Below are positions 9,479-19,900 of a DNA stretch of 64,000 bases, piece after piece. Source of the stretch: Aspidiotus rigidus. Its lineage: Eukaryota > Arthropoda > Insecta > Hemiptera > Diaspididae. The notes below the pieces were generated by a model. That model saw only the letters and a list, made by a program, of their open reading frames with translations, did not search any database and was not told the DNA's origin. The stretch's first letter is position 1. Every line of letters begins with the position of its first letter. Location of the stretch: positions 27,233,501-27,297,500 of the forward strand of contig JAVHKY010000003.1 in the NCBI GenBank assembly GCA_035079385.1. Reading direction: 5' to 3'. Both the position numbers and the translations under genes were made by a program.

Positions 9479-12400
9479 ATGAATTCCAAAAATCAAGTCT
9501 TAATAAGTGTTATAAAAAATGAGAGTGAAAAAAGAGATACAGATATTGCTCAATGGATTCAGTTTTTTAAAGTACATAATTTCTATGCAAATAAAACAAC
9601 AAAGCAAATAGAAAACTATTTAAGGAAGTATAGAATTTATATAGCTTTTAGAGGAAGAAAAGTAGTTGAAAAATTGAATGAATTATATTCTATATTATTA
9701 CAAAAATTATCTCAATCCAGATTACTTCAACCACATCAAATGCAAATTACTTTTACATTAACAAAGGAAGAAATAAATAGATGGCTTTCAGGAACTCCAT
9801 TCAAGTTTGATGATGATATATTTAAGTCAAGTAAGGAGAATGATTTTAAAATTAGACCTAGATTTGTAGATGAAAATTTTAATAGCAGACATACACAATT
9901 TGAAATTCAAAATGAATGGGGAATACAAGACTTGGGAGAGTTTTTAGATTTTATGAAAAAATCTACTTTTGGACTTCTCAAAAAATGGATACATTTACAT
10001 AATGGAATCAGAGCTAATTTCTGTGTAACTGCAACTTATGAAAGGAGAGGATCTACAGTTATTGACTCTAATCAAATGTATTTACAAACCGAAAATTATA
10101 CATTTCTTTGTGAAACCAACTTGAATGAGATGTACAATAACATTACTGATCATATACCTAATAGGAAGACATGAAAATATACAAGATAATTCAGAGGGTA
10201 CTCAATGGGTTTTAGTATCAATTGATAGCTTCAGAATTAATATAAATAGGTATGATCCACTTCAAGCTGGTTCTTACATTGAACTTCCTAAAATTCTAGC
10301 AAGTAAGAAAGCTATCATAAATGTTAAAAATGAGAATGATGATAAATGTTATTTATGGTCTATTTTAGCTGGTCTGTTCCCAGTAGATAAAGATCTACAA
10401 AGAGTAGGTAAATATCGACAATATGAACATATATTTGATAAAGCTTTGAAAGGAATTGATTTTCCTATGAAAGTTCAAAATAATAATAAATTTGTAAATA
10501 GAGTTAATGATCTTAATTTGGTTGAAGGAGGATTATCAGTTAATATATATCATCATAATAATAGCTACAAAATTTATCCTTTATCAGACATAACTAAGGA
10601 TGAAAAAAAGAATCATATTGATTTACTATTTCTTAAAGATAATAAAGGAAAGACTCATTACTGTTTAATCAAAGATTTATGGAAACTAGTTGGAAAACAA
10701 ACTACAAAAAATTGTAAAAAGAAATATCTTTGTAAAATGTGTTTGAACAGTTTTTCTTGTGAAAATGTATTATCTGATCATAAAAATTATTGTGGACTCA
10801 ATAAACCTGCAAAAGTAATTCTACCTAATAAAGCAGATAATATTGTTGAATTTAAAAATTATAATCATTCAATGAAATGTCCATTTGCTATATATGCTGA
10901 TTTTGAAAGTCTTATAAGAAATCTTAATAAAATGAAACAAATTAATGAAAAGATGGAAAAATTATGTAAAAAATTAAATAAGACAAAACAAGAAGTTGAA
11001 AAGTATGAATCTTATACAATAAAGCTTCAGAAACATTTTCCGATTAGTTTTGTCTACTATATTAAGTACGCTAATGGAGAAATCAAAGAGAATCTATTTG
11101 AATATTTTGGATTAGATGCACCAAAGAAATTGTATGAGAAATTGAAGGAAGATGCGATTTCCATTGCTAGAGAATATTTAGATAAGAATGTAAAAATGAA
11201 AGAATTATCTGAGACACAAAAAATAGAATTTGAAAATGCTAAAAAATGTCATATTTGTGAAAAAAAAACTTGAAGATAATCCTCCCATGATTGAGAAAGA
11301 TATAAGAATAATAAATAAGAAAATTGATATTATTTGTAAATCTCTATTATGGATGAAAGATAAAGAAGATACCAAGCTTAAAAATGTTGTTAATAAAGCA
11401 AAATTGAAATATGAAAAAGAAGGAAGAGATATGAATACATTTTATGAAAACTATATACTTAAATTAAAAAATATAAAATTAGAAGATGAAAAGAAAGAAA
11501 AAATACTCCTTAAACTTATTGAATTTGTAAAGAATACTGAATATAGAGATAATAAGAAAAAAGAATTATATACCGAACTATCAAAACTGGTGGAAAGAGT
11601 AAAATTTGAATATCAAAATGAATTAGTAAATAAAATAAAAGTTGGAGATCATGATCATTTAACTGGAGAATATAGAGGAGCAGCTCATAGTAATTGTAAT
11701 CTTAATTAGGCCTATAGAGTTCCTAGGTTTATTCCTATTTATTTTCATAATTTTTCTGGATATGATGCTCATTTATTTGTTAGAGAATTTGGAGAGGATT
11801 ATGATAACATTAAATTAATACCAAATAATGAAGAAAAATATATTTCATTTTCTAAAATTGTAAAATATGATTCAGGTTTTAAAAATAAAAAAGGTAAAAC
11901 AGTTAACTATAATATTGAGTTGAGATTTTTAGATTCATATAAATTTCTATCAAGTTCATTATCTGAATTAGCTAAAAATTTAAAAAGATGTCACTTCAAA
12001 AATTTGAAGAAATGGTTCAATAAAAAGGTATCTAAAAACTTATCTGAAATGGAAAGGAAGTATTTATTTAAATTATTGAGTAAAAAATTAGCCTACCCTT
12101 ATGATTATATGAATTCATTGCAAAAATATGATGAACAACAACTACCTTCAAAGGATAAATTTTATAATCTATTAAATGATGAGCATGTTGATGATGGAGA
12201 ATATCATTATGCACAAGAAATTTGGAAATATTTTAACATAAAAAATATGAAAGAATTTACAATGTTATACAATACAATTGATGTACTCCTATTAACTGAT
12301 ATTATGGAAAATTTTAGGTAAACATCTCTTAAAATATATAAATTAGATCCAGTTTGGTATTACACAACTCCCGGGTTTGCTTGGGATTGTATGCTGAAAA

Positions 12401-13820
12401 CAACTAAACAAAAGTTGGAATTATTAACAGATGTAGATATGTTATTAATGTTTGAAAGAGCTAAACGAGGAGGATTTCTCAATGTTCAAATAGATATGCA
12501 AAGGCTAATAATAAATATATGGGAAAGAAATTTGACAAAACTAAGGATTCTGTATTTATTCAATATTTAGATGCAAATAATTTATATGGATGGGCTATGA
12601 GTAAATACTTACCATATGGTGGATTTGAATGGAGAAATCCAGAATATTTCAATAAGAATAGAATTTTAAAAATGAAAGATGATCGGGAAATTGGATATCT
12701 TTTTGAAGTAGATTTGAAATACCCAAAGGAATTACATGATAAACATTCTGATCTACCCTATTGTCCAGAAAATGTAATTGATAATAATCAACTTCCAAAA
12801 TTATTCACTACATTATATGACAAAAAGAAATATGTTCTTCATTATTTAAATCTTAAACAAGCTCTTGAAGCTGGATTGAAATTGGAAAAAATTCACAGAG
12901 TTATAAAATTTGATCAATCCGACTGGATGAAAGTATATATTGAAAAAAATACAGAACTAAGGAAAAAAGCTAAGAATGATTTTGAGAAAGATTTCTTCAA
13001 ACTAATGAATAATTCTGTTTTTGGTAGAACTATGATGAATGTTAGGAAGCATGTGGATATAAAATTAATTTCAGAAGGTAAAAAATATACTAAGTATGTT
13101 TCTAAGCCTAATTTTGAGAAATCAACATTTTTTGGAAAAAATCTTGCAGCTGTACAAATGAAAAGAACAATGATTAAATTTAACCAACCAATTTATGTGG
13201 GGGTAGCTATTTTAGATATTTCAAAAACATTAATGTATGATTTCTATTATAGACTAAAAGATAGATATGAATCTAGAATAAAATTATTATATACAGATAC
13301 AGATTCATTAATTATTTCTATAAAAACAGAAGACTTCTATGAAGATATGAAAGGTATGATTGATGAATTTGATACATCAGATTATAAAAAAGATAATATT
13401 TATGGTTTACCACAAGTTAATAAAAAGGTATTAGGTAAATTTAAAGATGAAATGAATGGAAAAATATTAGAAGAATTTATTGGATTGGCTTCAAAATTAT
13501 ATTCTAATAAAGTTTTTGCATCAAATAATGATGGAATGAAGAAAGCTAAAGGAGTAAAGAAAAATATTGTTAAAAATCAGATAACTCATAATGATTATAA
13601 AATGTGTTTAGAAGAGAAAATAACTAAAACTATTAAACAGAAGATGATAAGGAGTATAAGACATAATATTTATACCATTGAACAGAATAAAAGAGGATTA
13701 AATTCATTTGATGATAAAAGATGTTTAGTTGATGGACAAACTGATACATTACCCTGGGGTTATTATAATATAATACCGAGAGATAAATTTATTCAACATT
13801 TGAAGAACCTTAACAATTAA
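9479..13820 (+). pseudogene. polB: Protein-primed family B DNA polymerase of Polinton type, multiply broken
   Basis: Similarity can be followed through pieces in order. The N-terminal region is 9479-10174. The piece 10125-11273 has a C2H2-like CKMCLNSF...H and the ExoI motif YADFES. The piece 11230-11709 has an endonuclease VII-like insert DHDHLTGEYRGAAHSNCN. ExoII (HNFSGYDAHLF) lies near 11740. ExoIII is near 12260 (YNTIDVLLL). The piece 12519-13820 has motif A YLDANNLYGWAM, motif B KLMNNSVFGR and motif C YTDTDS. Breaks seen: a frame change near 10160, a frame change in an A-run near 11265, an in-frame TAG at 11707, an in-frame TAA at 12319, and a frame change near 12490. The catalytic motifs themselves are preserved. 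The family replicates linear DNA from a terminal protein. As read, no full-length polymerase can be made. Confidence 0.92.
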
Positions 13821-14149
13821 TGAAAACATATAAAAATGAATGATTTTAATAGTCTTAGTAAAACTAAGTAGCTCAGCTTTGCTGAGAGTATTAATGGAGA
13901 AACTATGATTTTTTCAATGAATTACATCAATTTCAAACAGAGCCTGATCTTTGATATAAATCTGGAAGAAAGATGAAAATAAATAAATAGTGATAAGTTC
14001 TCATAATTTTCAGTTCACATTAGATAGATAAAGTAAAATGTTGTATGATAATAATATTAAAGATCTTCTTTGGTCAGCAAAAATAGTTGTTTCTTATTTT
14101 TTAATTGTATAAATAAAGATTTAAATATCTTGACTGATTCTTTCAAAAT
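13821..14149. other. Polinton spacer after the polymerase
   Basis: AT-rich, with a short palindromic AGCTCAGCTTTGCTGAG near 13871-13887 shortly after the polymerase stop. No coding frame of note. Confidence 0.4.
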
Positions 14150-14305
14150 ATGTCTTGTCATAAATCAACTTCAAATAAAAATAAACAAAAAGATGTGTTT
14201 GGAAAGATAAAATCATGTATAATTGAACACATAAAAAGAAATGATGATTTGATTGAAGAACTTCAATCATTTAAAAATGCTGATGATTGGGAGAATTTAA
14301 TATAA
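14150..14305 (+). CDS. Short Polinton ORF, 51 aa
   Basis: ATG at 14150 and TAA at 14303-14305. The product is Lys-rich at the N-terminus (KSTSNKNKQKD) and acidic at the C-terminus (NADDWENLI). Base composition matches the other Polinton ORFs. Too short for confident assignment and no family recognised. Confidence 0.4.
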   Translation: MSCHKSTSNKNKQKDVFGKIKSCIIEHIKRNDDLIEELQSFKNADDWENLI

Positions 14306-14389
14306 TCTAATTCACATATAATAATTTCTTTTAGAAAATGTATAAAAATTCTTGACTCTTTGAATTTCTTCTAGAAGGTATAAAAATTT

Positions 14390-14764
14390 TTAATCTTTCA
14401 AATTTCTATTAAAATCGTCAACTATTTTATAAACTTCTGATGCTGATATTGGTTTAACAAAAGTAAAACTTTTTGTGTATAACTTTTTATAATCATCATA
14501 ATTATTTAATTTTGGAATTATCATTCCTTCTTTATGTTTAACAAATATTTCATCAAAATTAGATTCTTCTGTAACATCTATAAGGAGACAATCTGTAGCT
14601 ACATAACATGTTTTATTATCAATCATTTTAATTCCAAGTTTTAATTCATCATGTTCTTTATATTTTCTTATATTATACAAATATTTTATTTTCATATCAA
14701 TATTTTCCAAGAAGTTGAATTTTGTGTGAATCAAATCAACTACTTTTTTATCTAAAGAATGCAT
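14390..14764 (-). CDS. Polinton ORF of unknown function, 124 aa
   Basis: Minus-strand ORF with ATG at 14762-14764, transcribed towards the polymerase gene. The sequence is compact and globular in character with no membrane segment. It begins MHSLDKKVVDLIH and ends DDFNRNLKD. A central LGIKMIDNKTCYVATDCLLI stretch looks like beta strands. No family recognised. The AT-rich third positions match its neighbours and support real coding. Confidence 0.6.
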   Translation of the reverse strand: MHSLDKKVVDLIHTKFNFLENIDMKIKYLYNIRKYKEHDELKLGIKMIDNKTCYVATDCLLIDVTEESNFDEIFVKHKEGMIIPKLNNYDDYKKLYTKSFTFVKPISASEVYKIVDDFNRNLKD

Positions 14765-15462
14765 CTTTATATATTTAATTTATAATTTCAGTTTTTTAAC
14801 TTTTTTGAAAAATAAAAGTTAGCACAATTTTGACTAAAATAAAAATGAGCAAAGATAAATCTTCACTTGGGAAAAGTTAGCATATTTAGTACTTTTAAAA
14901 TATCTTGAGAAATTTTTCAGCTAAATGAGTAAGTGGGGTGAACAGCCGCCTTCTAAAAAGTTCAACAACTTAACCAAGATTTTTTGAGCCTGAATGAAAT
15001 TAGCACAATTTATGTCATTTAAAAAGTTCGTCTACTAAACCAAGATTTTTTGAGCCTGAATGAAATTAGCACAATTTATGAACGAACTTAAACAGACTTC
15101 TATAGACTTGACTTACAATAGAATAACTAAAACTAAAAATTTAGTGAATAAAGTGGAGACTAAAAAGTTCAAATTTGAGTATGATAAGAGAGTAATCTTA
15201 CCTAACTATACCATATGGGTACTGAGTTGTTGGTACAAATTAAATTATCTGCAATTTTCACAATAAAAACCTATATGATGCTCTTCAAATTTTATTGAAT
15301 ATGCACAAAAAGTGAAATAATAATATAAACTATTACTATATATAGTATGATTTGGCAAGTAAATATAATGTTATAAACATAGAGCTCTCTTGTTACCTTA
15401 TTCAATATAACTATGAAGATTCTTTAGAATTATTGAAAATGAAATAAATATACCAAAGATTA
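14765..15462. other. Polinton spacer with a 75-80-bp tandem duplication
   Basis: The block AACCAAGATTTTTTGAGCCT plus GAATGAAATTAGCACAATTTATG occurs twice, at about 14971-15020 and 15037-15080, with a related AGTTCAACAACTTAACC or AGTTCGTCTACTAAACC lead. The plus-strand frame at 15060-15266 overlaps the second copy and is probably incidental. Confidence 0.5.
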
Positions 15463-15669
15463 TTATAAACCCTCCTCTGAGTCAATATCTGATTCAAAAT
15501 CATCCTCTCTTATAGGTGATTTATCATAGTTATCGATAGGTCTATCTATCTTCATTCTAGCTATTTCTCTCATTCTCTCTCTTGCCCTATCCTTACATTT
15601 TTGAGTAAATTTTTCATATTCTTCTTCATAGTCATTATAATTATCTTGCATGCTGTTTTGATTTTCCAT
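15463..15669 (-). CDS. Small charged Polinton ORF, 68 aa
   Basis: ATG at 15667-15669. Highly charged, with an acidic N-terminus (DYEEEYEKF), an Arg-rich middle (CKDRARERMREIARMK) and an acidic Ser/Asp tail. Probably disordered or helical. Same strand as the two ORFs on either side. No family recognised. Confidence 0.5.
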   Translation of the reverse strand: MENQNSMQDNYNDYEEEYEKFTQKCKDRARERMREIARMKIDRPIDNYDKSPIREDDFESDIDSEEGL

Positions 15670-15762
15670 TTTTGATTATTATTTATATAAGTAGAAAAGC
15701 ATATAAAAAGGTTGATTGATATTTATAGTTTAAAAAAATAATTAGGTCTACTATTTATTCAT

Positions 15763-16098
15763 TTATTTATTTATTTCACAAGATGTGCTAGCTGATAGTA
15801 AGCTATTATCTGGTTCATTGATTATCTCTATATCTGGTTCATTTATTACATCTATATTTGGTTCATTGATTATGTCTGTATTTGGTTCATCTATATCTGA
15901 TTCATTCTCTGATTCATATCCCAGATCAGCTTGAGGTTGTGGATCATAGAATCGAATATCATCCAAAAGTGGACTACCACCAAGAAATATGATTTCTGCA
16001 TTTTTGATTGCACTTATAACTTCCATATACTCTTCAGGATTTTCTTCAAAATGAACTTCAAAGACATTGTCTTGGTAGCTACTCTCACAAGTATCCAT
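15763..16098 (-). CDS. Acidic Polinton ORF with short tandem repeats, 111 aa
   Basis: ATG at 16096-16098. The N-terminus is acidic (CESSYQDNVFEVHFEENPEEY). The C-terminal third consists of four tandem copies of an INEPN/D-type heptad (IINEPNIDVINEPDIE). The DNA shows the same repeat (GGTTCATTGATTATGTCT and variants, 15805-15900). Position close to the right terminal repeat is the only clue to role. Confidence 0.5.
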   Translation of the reverse strand: MDTCESSYQDNVFEVHFEENPEEYMEVISAIKNAEIIFLGGSPLLDDIRFYDPQPQADLGYESENESDIDEPNTDIINEPNIDVINEPDIEIINEPDNSLLSASTSCEINK

Positions 16099-16304
16099 AT
16101 TTTTCTAAGTCAATGAACATTTGTAGACTAGATTTACTTATAAGTTTTATACTTTCTTTTCAATAACATCATTTTTATCAAGATTTAAAAAGGTAGGTCT
16201 CAACTCCTATATGAGAAACACAGAGAGAAAGATTGAATATTTTGATTGAAACGAGTAAAATAATGTCTGAATATTTTCGGAACGGTCTAGAAAATTATAT
16301 TTTA

Positions 16305-16715
16305 AAAAAGTCTATTTTCTTATACCAGATCGCTGATTTTCTCTGAAGAAATACAAGTCAGAATGAATATGCAGTCTAATTTTAAAAAGTTCATTTTCTT
16401 ATACCAAATCGGTGATTTTCTCTGAAAAAATTATGAGAAACGAGTAAAATGATGTATGAATGTTTTCGGAACGTTTGTGCGGTAATTTTATTTTCTTATA
16501 CCAAAAAAGGTGGAGATTAACCTCAAAATGAGAGAATTTCTCCCTCTGCTTCTTCTTGAGATTTTTTAAAATTTAATGAAAAATGAGAGAAATTAACCTC
16601 AAAATGAGAGAAATTGCTCCCTCTGCTTCTTCTTGAGGTTTTTAAAATTTAATGAAAAATAAGAGAAATTAGCCACTGCGCTTCACTGCGCTAGAACATA
16701 CATCTTATCTCTACT
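16305..16715 (-). repeat. Polinton right terminal inverted repeat
   Basis: Inverted partner of 2655-3065 with the same 411-bp length and the same internal duplicated units. It ends ...CTCTACT directly before the GAAATA duplication. Confidence 0.92.
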
Positions 16716-16721
16716 GAAATA
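16716..16721. repeat. Polinton target-site duplication, right
   Basis: GAAATA directly follows the CT end of the right inverted repeat and matches 2649-2654. Confidence 0.9.
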
Positions 16722-16917
16722 CGAAAACAAATTTTGAACACCGATGAAACGTAGAGCTGAAAACAATTTTGAAAATTATATTTTCCAAGACTAAGTGATC
16801 GACTCACCAACATTTTTTCAAATTGTCAAACATTCTTCATTCAACGTAGGTAATTAATTTATGCGATCGTTTGAGTTTTTTTTATCAAATGTCCATAGAC
16901 AGAGTCTTCATTAATTT
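16722..16917. promoter_or_regulatory. Host spacer between the Polinton and the Gly-rich gene; promoter likely lies here or was displaced
   Basis: Only about 200 bp separate the right end of the Polinton from the first candidate coding exon of the Gly-rich gene. No clear TATA box or initiator was recognised. If the native promoter was longer, part of it now lies left of the element, before 2649. Confidence 0.3.
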
Positions 16918-19900
16918 ATGAGGGTAAAATATTTCCTTCCCTTGAGGTAGATTATTTTACATTCTTAAATACCTTGCGTTTGTTTAGAGAAAGAGATGAA
17001 GTTTTTCAAAAACAGAAATCATCGTGAGAAATTGTTTCTCGTACTTCACACAAATAAGGTCACCTCATGACGAGAATCAAGTGAGAAACTTTGACCCTGA
17101 AACGAACTTCTTATACGCACTTAAAGTCATTTACAGGGAAACTATTTCATTTCAATGCGAACGAGGTTATCTCGTGACCCCAAAATTGTGTACTAATTTC
17201 GTTCACAGCTTGTCGGCTTCTGTTTTGACACGGTCTGTTATGCGTAAATTTCATAGGTCGCACTTCTTCTCGTGCTTAATCTATCGCACGCGGCAAATGA
17301 TGCGTTTAAAGCGACCACGCTGAAACCCTTGAGCGGCGCGGCCAGCGCTCTCTTAAAATCGAATCCTGTGCTCCCTAGTCACAGTTTAGCGGAACCGAAA
17401 CTAACCGCTAGTACTATTCCGTCCAAAATAACGGATATCGGCCACGATATCAAGAAAGGACCTTTCAGCAGCATTGCTGGGACTTTCGGAAATCTGTTTT
17501 CATCGGGTAAGCGCGTTACCTTTTTAGTTGATTTTACGGTATTGCAACAATTATATTAATTTCGTTGGACCATTCAGCATCAAGACCTTCACTAGGAAGT
17601 ACCCTCCACATTAGACCACCATCAGGTGGAACGACTGGTGCTTCAAAACCGAGACCCACTGGCAAACCGAAGCCACCAACGGGCGGCAGCGGTAGTGGAT
17701 CAGGATCAGGCCAAGGTAGTGGCTCCGGAAGTGGATCCGGTCAGGGTGGTAGCGGCTCGGGACAAGGATCTGGCCAAGGTAACATCATTCATCTTGTGTT
17801 ACGTAGGTTTTATGGTAATATCAAATTTGTACGAAACCTAGAAATATGATCAAGATTGTTACCCTTTAGGGGTACGAGACCACAACGTTGGGGTAAGAAA
17901 ATATATGGCACTGACGCGACCTGATCTGTGGTCGTTTCGACTTGCCTACCCTACTCGAAAGGGTTGTGTTTCTTACACCCGTGGGAACAGGTCGGGTAGA
18001 TGGTCTTTTTCAGGTCCCGCGCTGTTGAACTCAGCATTCTGACACATTGTCACTGAATGGGAAATTGATGGAACACCGGACACCCTATTTGATAAACGAA
18101 ATATATTCATCAAGGAGATTGTGACCGCTCTGTGGGAAATGTATGGATGACCTTGTTCTGTAAGCTTTGCTATAGGGGGGGAAGAGGGAGGGAAAAAAGA
18201 GGGAGGAGAGAAGGGAAAATAAATATTTTGCAATCAGAAAGAGGAATATATGAGAGGTTTAGGGATTGGTAGATCCAGTCTTTTTTTTTTTTTTCTTTAT
18301 TTCTCTCTTTGTTTTTTTTATTTTATTTATTTTATTATTATTGTTAATTTTTTTTAAATTTATAACAGCATGACGTATTGCTGATGAAGTGTCGCCCATA
18401 CGTGGCCCTCTGGGCTGTGGGGCGGCACTTTAAATTTTCTCTTAAATAAATAAATTATTTGTCAATTTCCCTTAATTTAAATATACCTTCCCATTCATCG
18501 CAGGAAGTGGTTCCGGCAGCGGTTCTGGCGGAGGAGGGTATGGTAACGGTGGTTCCGGTCAAGGATCCGGCCAAGGTAACATTCCATCAAAAATGTTTCT
18601 TAAATTTTTGGTACTAACTCATAAATCTAGAAAACAAACTGTCTCCAGCTGGATAAGATGGTGAAAACAGTCTTGGTTACAAAATGTTATAAAATGCCAC
18701 CCTTGAGAGAATTCAAAATCCAAAATATCGAGCCCATCCACCTATCTATATGAGCTGAAGAGTCATTTTTACTCCTGAAATCCAAGCGGTTGTATCTCAG
18801 GCAATAATGATTGCAAGGGGGTGAAGTCTGCGGACATTCTAGAAACTCGCTTATACCTTCAAGAACAACATACTTGAGTGCTAGAGTTCGCGGTGAGATA
18901 CACCGTTTTGAAAAAAATGGATATTTGATGAATATTTGTCATTTGTTTATCACGAGCGGGTTAAGCTATCGCTGCTACCGCAATGGACCACGGAAATCAA
19001 TAGTCAATGTTCAGGCTAAATAATCAACTACAAAAAATAAAATTTGAATGAAATTTTTCATTTTTAGGTAGCGGTTCAGGCAGCGGATCTGGTGGAAATG
19101 ATTACGGAGGTGGCTGGGGCCAAGGTTCAGGCCAAGGAAGTGGATCCGGTCAAGGATCCGGTGGTGGAAATAACGGAGGAGGCTGGGGCCAAGGTTCAGG
19201 TCAAGGAAGTGGATCCGGCCAAGGATCCGGTGGTGGAAATAACGGAGGTGGCTGGGGCCAAGGTTCCGGCCAAGGAAGCGGATCCGGTCAAGGGTCTGGT
19301 AGCGGAAATAACGGAGGTGGCTGGGGCCAAGGATCAGGTCAAGGAAGTGGATCTGGCCAAGGATCAGGTGGCGGAAATTATGGTAGCAGCTGGGGCCAAG
19401 GATCAGGACAAGGAAGCGGGTCTGGCCAGGGATCGGGTGGCGGAAATAATGGAGGTAGTTGGGGCCAAGGTTCAGGCCAAGGAAGCGGCTCAGGTCATGG
19501 CTCCGGAAGCGGAAGTAACGGCGGTGGTTGGGGACACGGTTCAGGCCATGGTAACGGCGCTGGCCACGGATCCGGAGGAGGCAATCATGGCGGTGGCTCA
19601 GGTCAAGGATCAGGACAAGGTGATTTAGAACCCTCGAAATTATAAAATACTAAAATTATCTTGGTCAAGTTTGTCCATTTGCCTAAGACTGAAAAATGAA
19701 ATTTTCGGTGATTGACGTTAGACTTCAATTGAGCGCTCTCTAAATAAGGGTCCTAACCCTCAGTGAAGAGAAGATATTAATTTTCCGCAAGAACTTGAGA
19801 ACTGCTGAATCTTTTCTGTTGATTGTTTTATAAAATGATTCATATTAGCTTTGCGCATTTTTCAATCTATATTTACTAGATTTTGGAAGTTTTGAATTTT

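Larger units (their letters stand above)
2655..16715. mobile_element. Polinton/Maverick-type DNA element, degraded, 14,061 bp
   Basis: Both ends carry 411-bp inverted repeats (2655-3065 and 16305-16715) that begin 5'-AGTAGAGATAAG. They are flanked by an identical 6-bp direct repeat GAAATA (2649-2654 and 16716-16721). AG termini, long terminal inverted repeats, a 6-bp target duplication and a protein-primed family B polymerase are established Polinton hallmarks. The polymerase (9479-13820, +) is broken. I could not find the retroviral-type integrase, packaging ATPase, cysteine protease or capsid genes. Typical Polintons are about 15-20 kb, so this copy may have lost them or may belong to a reduced lineage. 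A hAT-like MITE is nested at 8079-8540. Both termini are intact, so a replication or excision role cannot be excluded from structure alone, but the broken polymerase makes autonomy unlikely. Confidence 0.9.

Noticed and set aside
2655..16715. Bidnavirus or linear killer-plasmid origin for the polymerase element
   Set aside because: The 6-bp target duplication, AG termini and length fit Polintons. No parvovirus-like or plasmid-type genes were seen.
17024..17323. ORF starting MRNCFSYFT upstream of the Gly-rich gene
   Set aside because: It would start at GTG, runs through the acceptor at 17256 and is in a different frame from the signal-peptide core.
19092..19628. Long out-of-frame ORF rich in AKVQAKEVDP-type repeats over the Gly-rich gene
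   Set aside because: It is the +1 shadow of the GSGQ repeat exon 19068-19619. The Gly frame continues across all splice sites with constant phase, while this frame does not.
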